Assembly (NCBI GenBank): GCA_020860745.1
Contig: JAJBTR010000346.1
Coordinates: 1-8,326 of the forward strand
Length of the DNA stretch: 8,326 bases
Direction of reading: 5' to 3'
From: Lachnospiraceae bacterium
GTDB taxonomy: Bacteria > Bacillota > Clostridia > Lachnospirales > Lachnospiraceae
Below the pieces are notes generated by a model. That model had not been told where the DNA came from, searched no databases, and saw only the letters and a program-made list of their open reading frames with translations. Every line of letters begins with the position of its first letter. Position 1 is the stretch's first letter. Below, one piece after another: positions 1 to 6,166 of this stretch. Made by a program: the position numbers and the translations under genes.

Positions 1-121
1 GATATAGACTGCGGCCACGCATTTGATGACATCGCCCGGAATAAAGGGGGGGCAGTCCCGCGGTAAGCGCTGCCAGCAGAGCCATGGTGGTGAGTTCCTG
101 GGTGGAAAATTTCTGTTTCAA
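1..121 (-). pseudogene. bioY: Probable remnant of a BioY-type biotin transporter gene, internally deleted and frameshifted; runs off the window
   Basis: BioY is the substrate-binding membrane (S) component of ECF biotin importers. On the minus strand a TTG start (121-119) lies 8 nt after a good ribosome binding site, AGGAAGG (plus-strand 130-136). From it the frame reads KFSTQELTTMALLAALTA, which resembles the N-terminus of BioY-like S components. Another minus-strand frame (bases 1-48) reads PFIPGDVIKCVAAVYI, which resembles the C-terminal PFxPGDxxK motif of BioY. In an intact protein of about 180 residues these pieces should be well over 100 residues apart; here only a few codons separate them, so most of the membrane core is missing. 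The frame change falls at a run of seven G (46-52); a run of six would join the two pieces in one frame. The family call rests on two short motifs. It could instead be another small ECF S component with a homopolymer miscall, and the gene continues left of base 1. Confidence 0.48.
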
Positions 122-346
122 ACTTTGTACCTTCCTATTCTGTCAAGCCCATATTTGTTGATTTATCTGGCGTTGATTAAATTTTATTATCTTCTGTTCA
201 GATAGCGTGTAATATATATTATTTTATGAAAGTCCCGGGGTGCTATCTGTCTGCGGCTTTCAGTATAATAGGGCACGAATGAAATATCAACCCAAAATTT
301 GAGACTGAAGTTAACATTATGAGCAGAAGCGGTAGTGAAAGAACTC

Positions 347-381
347 CCGGAAAACTTTGTCCGCGGCGGTTGAGTTTTCGG
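347..381 (+). other. Imperfect hairpin with T-rich 3' side overlapping the candidate promoter
   Basis: AAAACT (351-356) pairs with AGTTTT (373-378). The stem extends by G350-C379 and, with G349 bulged, C348-G380 and C347-G381. The loop is 16 nt and GC-rich. A broken T-rich stretch (382-389) follows, so it could act as a weak terminator for rightward transcription entering from the left. It overlaps the -35 box of the promoter at 370-398, so it could equally be an operator-like symmetry or chance. Confidence 0.25.
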
Positions 382-398
382 TTGTTTTAGGGTATATT
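370..398 (+). promoter_or_regulatory. Candidate sigma-A promoter for the GH13 cluster
   Basis: TTGAGT (370-375) and TATATT (393-398) are separated by exactly 17 nt. The -35 box matches the consensus at 4 of 6 positions and the -10 box at 5 of 6. It is the best rightward promoter found by eye upstream of the GH13 start and predicts a start site near 405. The long distance to the gene means a promoter nearer to 698 cannot be excluded. Confidence 0.4.
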
Positions 399-500
399 GT
401 ATATGTTCGGTTTCAGGCATGTTCTTCTGGATGGAGCAGGGTATACCGCCGGAATAACGGTTTGTTTTTGCCCGGTCTGATTCTGAACCTGAGATTTTTA

Positions 501-557
501 TTTCATAGGAAAGACCTTGTTTTTTTAAAGTGCTAAAGTGTTGGCTTTCCTATGAAA
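501..557. repeat. Perfect 13-bp inverted repeat with a 31-nt loop
   Basis: TTTCATAGGAAAG (501-513) is the exact reverse complement of CTTTCCTATGAAA (545-557). The 31-nt loop contains a run of seven T (520-526). A perfect 13-bp arm pair is unlikely by chance here and would form a strong RNA hairpin in the GH13 leader. Without a T-run after the second arm it does not look like a standard rightward terminator. It may be one edge of an intergenic repeat element that continues into the GC-rich block to its right. Confidence 0.6.
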
Positions 558-580
558 CAAAAACACTCCGTGAGGATGTA

Positions 581-661
581 CCCGCGGGGCAGACCCGCAG
601 CTCGCGGATGGGAAATTTTGCGATGCAACCGCTCGCGCGCGAAGTGCCGCAGAGCGACACT
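581..661 (+). other. GC-rich hairpin-forming block in the leader upstream of the GH13 ribosome binding site
   Basis: This block stands out from the AT-rich surroundings. GCGGG (584-588) can pair with CCCGC (594-598). TCGCGCGCGA (633-642) is a perfect 10-bp palindrome. AGTG-c-CGC (643-650) pairs with GCG-a-CACT (654-661) around an AGA loop. The CACT arm could alternatively pair with AGTG at 672-675, just before the ribosome binding site (GGAGGAGG, 680-687). That alternative stem is only four base pairs, so a switching role is speculative. Confidence 0.35.
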
Positions 662-697
662 TTATTTTGATAGTGTTTTGGAGGAGGAAGAAAGAAA

Positions 698-2746
698 ATG
701 GCCTGGTATGACGAAGCAGTTTTTTATCATATTTACCCGCTGGGGCTTTTGGGAGCGCCGAAGCAGAATCCTTATGGTTCCGTGGAGCATCGGATCCGTG
801 CGCTGCATCCCTGGATTGATCATATAAAGGAGATTGGCTGCAACGCTATATACATCGGCCCGCTGTTTGAATCGGTGGGGCACGGATATGAGACGACGGA
901 TTACCGGAAGCTGGACAGCCGTCTCGGGGACAATGAGGATCTGAAAAGTTTTGTGTCAGCCTGCCATGCGAAGGGAATCCGGGTGATTTTTGACGGGGTC
1001 TTTAACCATACGGGCCGGGATTTTTTTGCGTTTCAGGATATCAGGCAGAACCGGGAGAATTCCCGTTACAGGGACTGGTACTGCAATGTAAATTTCTGGG
1101 GAAACAATGAGTATAACGACGGTTTCTCCTATGAAAACTGGGGCGGATACAACCTGTTGGTGAAGCTCAACCAGAAAAATCCGGAGGTGATCAACTACAT
1201 TTGTGATGTGATTCACTTCTGGGTCAGCGAGTTTGACGTGGACGGAATCCGCCTGGACGCGGCGGACGTGCTGGATATGCAGTTTATGCAGGCGTTGCGG
1301 GGCGTGGCGAACGAGGTGAAGCCGGAGTTTTGGCTGATGGGCGAGGTGATCCACGGAGAATACAGCCGGTGGGCCAATGAGGGAACCCTTCATTCGGTGA
1401 CCAATTATCATTTGCACAAGGCACTGTATTCCGGACATAACGATCACAATTATTTTGAGATCGCCCATACGGTGCGGCGGCTTTATGACATGGGCCGCAA
1501 TTGTTCGGGCGGATTAAAGCTTTATAATTTTGTAGATAATCATGATGTGGAGCGCATATACACGAAGCTGAATAACAAGGCGCATTTTGCGCCGGTGCAT
1601 GTCCTTCTGTATACATTGCCCGGCATACCGTCGCTCTACTATGGTTCCGAGTTTGGCATAGAGGGAAGAAAAGAGCGGTTTTCGGATGATTCCCTGCGGC
1701 CTGCGTTGCAGCTGGAGGATTTTAAGGACGCTGTGAAAAACAATCCCTGTACCGCGCTGGTTGCTGCCCTGGGGCAGGTCAGACAGCAGGCGAAAGCGCT
1801 TTCCTATGGAGATTATAAGGAATTGACGCTGACAAACCGCCAGTATGCGTTTTCCAGGTCGTATGAGGGACAGTCGGTGCTGGTTACGGTGAACAACGAT
1901 GATCAGGCGGCGGGTTTCCGTCTTCCGGCCGGAGGTGAGCGGGTATACACCGGCGCGCTGACCGGGGAGAAAGTCTATGCACAGGATGGATGGATTTCTG
2001 TCTCCGTGCAGGGGAGCTCCGGGGAGATCTGGCTTCCGGGGGAGATGGAATGGAAAAGATCAGAGGATAAAGTGCTGAGCAAAACTGCGGCGAAGACGGA
2101 AGCACAGCCAGATGCAGCGGCAGAGGAAAAAATACGGAAGAATCCGGTGACTGAAACTGAGATGCCGAAGGGCGCAGAGAAAGAAGCGGATGTGCAGCTG
2201 AGTGCGGCGACAGAGAAAAATGCGCGGCAGGGCATGATGATGGAGGAGCAGGATCAGGCGGCTGCAGGTAAAAGAGTGCAGGAGGTCGCAGCTGAGGGAG
2301 TTACAGCCGGAAGAGATGTGCAAAAGACCACAGCCGGGAGAGATGAGCAGGAAGCCATAGCAGAGAGAAATGTGCATGAGACCGCAGCGGGGGATTCAGA
2401 TGCTGTGACAGAGGAAAAAGCCCGGAAGGGTGAAGCATCAGGAGAAAAGATGCCGCAGGACAGTGACATTGCAGAGCAGGGCGCCGGAATGAAAGGCAAG
2501 GCGGCGGAAGCAATATCACAGGGCTCCGTGACAAAAGAAAAGGAAAACAGAGATGCCACTGATACCTGCCGGAAAGTCACGGTTCCTTCCAATAAGTCTT
2601 ACGAGGAAATGACGGTGGAGGAGCTTCAGACCGCCGTCCTGGAAAAAATGGCGAAAAACGGACCGGTGACAGACGAGATGCGGAGGACCGTGGATGAGAA
2701 TATCTGGCATGGTTCTCTGGTAAACTGGGTAAAAAGTTTTCGTTAA
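698..2746 (+). CDS. GH13 family glycoside hydrolase (alpha-amylase/cyclomaltodextrinase-like), cytoplasmic, with long C-terminal repeat tail
   Basis: A GH13 enzyme that should cleave alpha-glucosidic bonds in maltodextrins or similar glucans inside the cell; there is no signal peptide. It starts at an ATG 10 nt after GGAGGAGG. The (beta/alpha)8 barrel begins at the N-terminus (YDEAVFYHIYP), without the N-terminal starch-binding domain of typical neopullulanases. Conserved regions are all present: DGVFNH (99-104), GIRLD with nucleophile Asp187, GEV with acid/base Glu216, and FVDNHD (278-283) with Asp283. VKLNQKNP (155-162) resembles the family's fifth region. A beta-sandwich C-domain occupies about 370-447. 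Residues 455-628 form an Ala/Glu/Lys-rich, probably disordered linker with 9-residue repeats, followed by a predicted helical end segment (about 629-682). Typical relatives without the tail are about 430-600 residues, so 682 is long. The membrane ORF follows after 23 nt. Exact substrate cannot be told from sequence. Confidence 0.9.
   Translation: MAWYDEAVFYHIYPLGLLGAPKQNPYGSVEHRIRALHPWIDHIKEIGCNAIYIGPLFESVGHGYETTDYRKLDSRLGDNEDLKSFVSACHAKGIRVIFDGVFNHTGRDFFAFQDIRQNRENSRYRDWYCNVNFWGNNEYNDGFSYENWGGYNLLVKLNQKNPEVINYICDVIHFWVSEFDVDGIRLDAADVLDMQFMQALRGVANEVKPEFWLMGEVIHGEYSRWANEGTLHSVTNYHLHKALYSGHNDHNYFEIAHTVRRLYDMGRNCSGGLKLYNFVDNHDVERIYTKLNNKAHFAPVHVLLYTLPGIPSLYYGSEFGIEGRKERFSDDSLRPALQLEDFKDAVKNNPCTALVAALGQVRQQAKALSYGDYKELTLTNRQYAFSRSYEGQSVLVTVNNDDQAAGFRLPAGGERVYTGALTGEKVYAQDGWISVSVQGSSGEIWLPGEMEWKRSEDKVLSKTAAKTEAQPDAAAEEKIRKNPVTETEMPKGAEKEADVQLSAATEKNARQGMMMEEQDQAAAGKRVQEVAAEGVTAGRDVQKTTAGRDEQEAIAERNVHETAAGDSDAVTEEKARKGEASGEKMPQDSDIAEQGAGMKGKAAEAISQGSVTKEKENRDATDTCRKVTVPSNKSYEEMTVEELQTAVLEKMAKNGPVTDEMRRTVDENIWHGSLVNWVKSFR
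2261..2398 (+). repeat. 27-bp coding repeats in the GH13 linker
   Basis: Units of exactly 27 bases encode the 9-residue pattern (T/A)AGRDVQET: AAGKRVQEV (2261-2287), TAGRDVQKT (2303-2329), TAGRDEQEA (2330-2356) and IAERNVHET (2357-2383), with a partial fifth starting at 2384. A 15-base insert (AAEGV) separates the first two. Units differ at several bases, so the duplication is not recent. Repeats of this kind can change in number by slippage, which would lengthen or shorten the linker without touching the catalytic barrel. Confidence 0.75.
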
Positions 2747-2769
2747 ACAGAATAGAAAAGAGGGATAGT

Positions 2770-2925
2770 ATGGATCGGAAACCGAACAAGGCGAGAAATA
2801 TACTTAGCCTGATTGGGATTATTTTATTGCTGGTTCTTCTGGTTTTTATCTGTGTGAGGCAGACCAGAAGCAATATGCAGCTGTATGAAGAGTATATGGA
2901 GGAGACCAGCGCGGAGACGGAGTAG
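2770..2925 (+). CDS. Small single-span membrane protein of unknown function (51 residues)
   Basis: ATG to TAG gives 51 residues. GAGGG (2760-2764) sits 5 nt before the start. A basic N-terminus (MDRKPNKARN) is followed by one hydrophobic helix (about 12-28, ILSLIGIILLLVLLVFI), then a short Arg-containing stretch and an acidic tail ending SAETE. The charge pattern suggests the N-terminus stays inside and the acidic end lies outside, but this is a prediction. It fits tightly between its neighbours: 23 nt after the GH13 stop and only 2 nt before the deoB start, so the stop and the next start are probably coupled. I do not recognise a family. The helix and spacing make it a believable gene, though it could be a poorly conserved ORF that serves mainly to couple translation. 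Confidence 0.65.
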   Translation: MDRKPNKARNILSLIGIILLLVLLVFICVRQTRSNMQLYEEYMEETSAETE

Positions 2926-2927
2926 AT

Positions 2928-4226
2928 ATGAAGAGAGTATTTTTGATTGTGCTGGACAGTTTTGGCGTCGGTGAGATGCCGGACGCGGCGGAGTATGGCG
3001 ATGCGGGGAGCAATACGCTGCGGACTGTGGCGCAAAACCCGTACTTTGCTGTGCCGCATATGGCGCGGCTGGGTCTGTTTCACCTGGATGGTGTTGCAGG
3101 GGAGCCCTGGTGTCGGAATCTGAGTGGCGCGGCGTGTGGATCAAGCCGGGAGAACCTATCCGTGTTCGGGGAAACAACCGGACAGGAAAATTCTGCGGAA
3201 ACGAGGACGAATGATTACAACCGGGCTGAAATGTCAGAATTACAGAGCGGACCGGAGCCGCCCATCGGCTCGTTTGCCCGAATGACGGAGCGTTCCGCCG
3301 GAAAGGATACGACTACGGGACACTGGGAAATTGCTGGACTGGTTTCGGAAAAGCCGATGCCGGTGTTTCCGCATGGATTTCCGCCGGAAGTGATCGCGCA
3401 GTTTGAGAAGCTTACCGGGAGACATGCGCTTTGCAATCTTCCCTGCTCCGGGACAAAAGTGATCGAGGACTATGGCCGGGAGCATCTGGCGACCGGCGAC
3501 CTTATCGTCTATACCTCCGCGGATTCGGTATTCCAGATCGCGGCGCACGAGGATATAGTGCCGGTGGAGCAGCTGTACCGCTACTGTGAGATGGCGCGGG
3601 AGATGCTGGTGGGAGAGTACGGTGTGGGGCGTGTGATCGCGCGGCCGTTTATCGGTGAGCCGGGCAGTTTTACGCGGACCAGCCGCCGCCATGATTATTC
3701 CCTGCTTCCGCCGGAAGATACCATGCTGGATCAGTTAAAAGAGGCCGGACTGGATGTGATCGGCGTCGGAAAAATCAACGATATTTTTGCCGGAAAGGGA
3801 ATCACGGAGTTTGTACGTACCTCCGGCAACGCGGAGGGGATTGACCGGACGCTGGAATATATGGACCGGGATTTTGAGGGGCTCTGTTTTGTCAACCTGG
3901 TTGATTTTGATATGCTCTATGGCCATCGCAATGATGCGGAGGGATATGCAAAGGCCCTGACTTACTTTGACGAACGCCTGCCGGAAATACTGGGGAAAAT
4001 GCGGGATGAGGATATCCTTATGATCACCGCGGATCACGGATGCGACCCGGGGACGCCTTCCACAGACCACAGCAGGGAGTATACGCCGTTTCTGCTGTAT
4101 GGGAAACCGGTTCCGGCTGGGAAAAACTTTGGCACGCGGCCGTCGTTCGCGGATATCGGGGCGACAGTGCTGCGGTATTTCGGCGTGCCGTCGCGGATTG
4201 CAGGGGAGCCGCTGCCATTATTGTAA
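2928..4226 (+). CDS. deoB: Phosphopentomutase with an N-terminal-half insertion
   Basis: Interconverts (deoxy)ribose 1-phosphate and 5-phosphate, linking nucleoside breakdown to the pentose phosphate route; a cytoplasmic Mn-dependent enzyme of the alkaline phosphatase superfamily. The ATG lies 5 nt after CGGAG, within the end of the previous gene. Metal and catalytic residues are all visible: Asp10 in LDSFGVGE, the phosphorylated-threonine loop GKDTTTGHWE (125-134), Asp328 and His333 in VDFDMLYGHR, Asp369-His370 in TADHG, and His381 in DHSREYTP. The spacing of the last five equals that of Asp286, His291, Asp327, His328 and His339 as I recall them for the Bacillus cereus enzyme. At 432 residues it is about 40 longer than usual; the extra sequence lies at about 58-112, before the threonine loop. 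It is polar, has four cysteines nearby or within it (62, 70 and, further on, 169, 173), and is not obviously repetitive. prfC begins 126 nt downstream. Confidence 0.95.
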   Translation: MKRVFLIVLDSFGVGEMPDAAEYGDAGSNTLRTVAQNPYFAVPHMARLGLFHLDGVAGEPWCRNLSGAACGSSRENLSVFGETTGQENSAETRTNDYNRAEMSELQSGPEPPIGSFARMTERSAGKDTTTGHWEIAGLVSEKPMPVFPHGFPPEVIAQFEKLTGRHALCNLPCSGTKVIEDYGREHLATGDLIVYTSADSVFQIAAHEDIVPVEQLYRYCEMAREMLVGEYGVGRVIARPFIGEPGSFTRTSRRHDYSLLPPEDTMLDQLKEAGLDVIGVGKINDIFAGKGITEFVRTSGNAEGIDRTLEYMDRDFEGLCFVNLVDFDMLYGHRNDAEGYAKALTYFDERLPEILGKMRDEDILMITADHGCDPGTPSTDHSREYTPFLLYGKPVPAGKNFGTRPSFADIGATVLRYFGVPSRIAGEPLPLL

Positions 4227-4352
4227 TGTCAGCTGTTTTCGGATTTTGTATTGAGGACATGGAGCGGGTGGAAAATGTAAAAATGACAGGAAAAAATAAG
4301 AATAGAAAAGTGTAAGAAAAATGAAGCCGGATAATGATCAGGAGGATATAGA

Positions 4353-5942
4353 TTGACAGAGTTACGAAAAGAGATAGAGAAAAGAAGGACATTTGCGATT
4401 ATTTCCCACCCGGATGCGGGAAAGACGACTTTGACGGAGAAGTTTCTGCTCTACGGCGGTCAGATTAACCTGGCCGGTTCCGTAAAAGGCAAGGCGACGG
4501 CCCGCCACGCGGTTTCCGACTGGATGGAGATTGAGAAGCAGAGAGGTATTTCGGTGACCTCGTCCGTGCTGCAGTTTGAGTACGGCGGATACTGTATCAA
4601 TATTTTGGACACACCGGGACATCAGGATTTCTAGGAGGACACCTCCCGGACGCTGATGGCGGCGGAGTCTGCGGTGATTGTGATCGACGGTTCCAAGGGC
4701 GTGGAGGCGCAGACGCGGAAGCTGTTTAAGGTCTGCGTCATGCGGCATATTCCGATTTTTACTTTTATCAACAAGATGGACCGGGACGCCAACGATCCAT
4801 TTTATCTGGCGGATGAGATTGAGAAAGAGCTGGGCATCGCTGTCTGCCCGGTTAACTGGCCGATCGGATCCGGGAAGGGTTTTAAGGGCGTCTATGACCG
4901 GAATACCCGGAAAGTCATGACCTTTTCCGATACCCTGAAGGGGACGAAAGAGGGTGAGGAGCGGGAGTATGCCCTGGATTCGCCGGAACTGACCGCAGAG
5001 ATCGGTGAGGAGGCCAGGCAGCAGCTATTGGACGATATTGAGCTGCTGGACGGCGCCAGCGCGGAGTTTGACCAGGAGCTGGTGTCAAAGGGAGAGCTTT
5101 CTCCCATGTTTTTTGGCTCCGCCCTGACGAATTTTGGTGTGGAAACCTTTCTGCAGCATTTTCTGCAGATGACGACCTCACCGCTGCCGAGAATGTCAGA
5201 TCAGGGCGAGGTCAGTCCGTTTTCGGAGGATTTCAGCGCTTTCGTCTTTAAAATTCAGGCTAATATGAATAAGAATCACCGGGACAGGGTTGCGTTCATG
5301 CGGATCTGTTCCGGAAAGTTTGACGCGGGCATGGAGGTTTTTCATATCCAGGGGAATAAAAAGCTCCGCCTTTCCCAGCCGCAGCAGCTGATGGCGCAGG
5401 AGCGGAAGATGATTGAGGAGGCATACGCCGGCGATATTATCGGAGTCTTTGACCCGGGAATTTTCTCCATCGGGGACACGCTGACCACAGCGAAGGACAG
5501 GTTTGCCTTTGAGGGAATTCCGACCTTTGCGCCAGAGCATTTCGCGCGCGTGACCCAGATGGATACGATGAAGCGGAAACAGTTTGTCAAGGGTATCACC
5601 CAGATCGCGCAGGAGGGAGCGATCCAGATTTTCCAGGAGTACAAGACCGGTATGGAGGAAATCATCGTCGGCGTGGTCGGCGTCCTGCAGTTTGACGTGC
5701 TGAAGTTCCGCCTGGAGAATGAGTATAACGTGGAGATTCGCATGGAGAATCTGCCCTACGAGCATATCCGCTGGATTGAGAATAAGGAGGTCGATCTCGA
5801 CCGCATCAGCGGCACCTCGGATATGAAGAAAATCCGCGATCTGAAGGGCAATCCGCTGCTGTTGTTCGTCAATTCCTGGAGCGTGGGGATGACGCTGGAG
5901 CGTAATGAGGGGCTGGTTTTAGCGGAGTTTGGGAGGAACTAA
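4353..5942 (+). pseudogene. prfC: Peptide chain release factor 3 gene interrupted by an in-frame TAG at codon 94
   Basis: RF3 is the translational GTPase that removes RF1 and RF2 from ribosomes after peptide release. The TTG start is 7 nt after AGGAGG (4340-4345) and gives the expected short lead-in before [16 protein letters not shown]. The P-loop is at 18-26, the switch region GISVTSS at 65-71, DTPGH at 86-90 and NKMD at 140-143; the C-terminal RF3 domains follow to TAA at 5940-5942. The frame is otherwise intact: 529 codons before the stop, the same length as Escherichia coli RF3. Codon 94 is TAG (4632-4634), where the family has Ser in HQDFSEDT; TCG to TAG is one base change. Read normally, this yields a 93-residue fragment with the P-loop but not NKMD. 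An ATG at 4656 (codon 102) opens the rest in frame, but that piece has no P-loop and should not work as a GTPase. The rest of the frame shows no decay, so the lesion is recent, an error, or somehow tolerated. Confidence 0.9.
4632..4646 (+). other. In-frame TAG in prfC followed at once by a short hairpin containing AGGAGG
   Basis: The TAG (4632-4634) replaces the Ser94 codon of RF3. GGAGG (4634-4638) can pair with CCTCC (4642-4646) around a 3-nt ACA loop, starting at the last base of the stop. AGGAGG (4633-4638) also matches the ribosome binding consensus, but the next in-frame ATG (4656) is 17 nt away, too far for efficient initiation. The hairpin bases are used by the ordinary codons for Glu-Asp-Thr-Ser, so they need no special explanation. 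The context is at least compatible with pausing or readthrough. Confidence 0.5.
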
Positions 5943-5948
5943 TGGTTT

Positions 5949-6108
5949 TTGCTCCGTAAAACCAGATATAATTCCGGTTTTTATCATTTGGTAAAAGCCT
6001 GCAAAATTTTAGTTTCTTCACTTCGTAAAAGCCTGCATAATTTTGTCATTTTGTAAAAAAAGGTACTGTTTCAGCTTTTATCACGCTGTAAAAAATCAGA
6101 CATAATTT
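5949..6108. repeat. Degenerate tandem repeat, about five units of roughly 34 bp, 3' of prfC
   Basis: GTAAAA recurs at 5956, 5991, 6025, 6053 and 6088, spaced 35, 34, 28 and 35 nt. In the last four units it is preceded by TCA plus four bases (for example TCATTTG, TCACTTC, TCATTTT, TCACGCT). Six to eight bases after GTAAAA comes ATAATT or AAAATT in units 1, 2, 3 and 5; units 2 and 3 share GTAAAAGCCTGC. The array sits between the prfC stop and the convergent terminator and has no coding potential. The units are too degenerate and the intervals too similar to one another for a CRISPR array. Function unknown: protein-binding sites, a remnant of a slipped duplication, or a 3' UTR element. Confidence 0.6.
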
Positions 6109-6118
6109 TAAATAGTTT

Positions 6119-6141
6119 GAGGACGGGGGTTCCCCGTCCTC
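6119..6141. terminator. Convergent, probably bidirectional terminator between prfC and dnaK
   Basis: GAGGACGGGG (6119-6128) pairs perfectly with CCCCGTCCTC (6132-6141) around a GTT loop, giving a stable 10-bp stem. It lies between two converging genes, 177 nt after the prfC stop and 25 nt beyond the dnaK stop. The T-tracts are short on both strands (TTT at 6142-6144 for the rightward transcript), so it may work as an imperfect terminator or a 3'-end stabiliser in both directions. Confidence 0.75.
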
Positions 6142-6166
6142 TTTGAAATGTATGTCGGAATTCTTA

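Larger units (their letters stand above)
122..697. other. Non-coding region between the bioY remnant and the GH13 gene
   Basis: About 570 bases without a gene that I can support. The left half (about 150-345) is AT-rich and has no recognisable coding sequence. A consensus TATAAT at 264-269 has no convincing -35 partner. The right half holds a candidate promoter (370-398), an imperfect hairpin (347-381), a 13-bp inverted repeat (501-557) and a GC-rich block (581-661), listed separately. No tRNA, rRNA or known riboswitch pattern is visible. If transcription starts near 405, the GH13 mRNA has a structured leader of nearly 300 nt. Confidence 0.6.

Noticed and set aside
284..317. BirA-like operator (ATATCAACC and AGTTAACAT, 16 nt apart) for the bioY remnant
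   Set aside because: The left arm matches poorly and the site is more than 160 nt from the bioY start without a clear promoter there.
552..827. A 91-codon frame starting in the inverted repeat and running into the GH13 gene
   Set aside because: Arg-rich, no family resemblance, no ribosome binding site, and overlaps the well-supported GH13 start.
4321..4356. An 11-codon leader ORF overlapping the prfC TTG start
   Set aside because: Starts ATG, ends TGA overlapping the TTG by two bases, but has only a weak A-rich upstream sequence. It is too short to support as a gene.
4632..4634. TAG as pyrrolysine or a reassigned sense codon
   Set aside because: No other internal TAG occurs in the long genes here, the small membrane ORF ends in TAG in a place that suits a normal stop, and no pyl gene is in the window. 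It cannot be excluded from this window alone, but serine is the family residue.
5949..6108. CRISPR array
   Set aside because: Repeats are short and degenerate, the intervals resemble each other instead of being unique spacers, and no cas gene is present.
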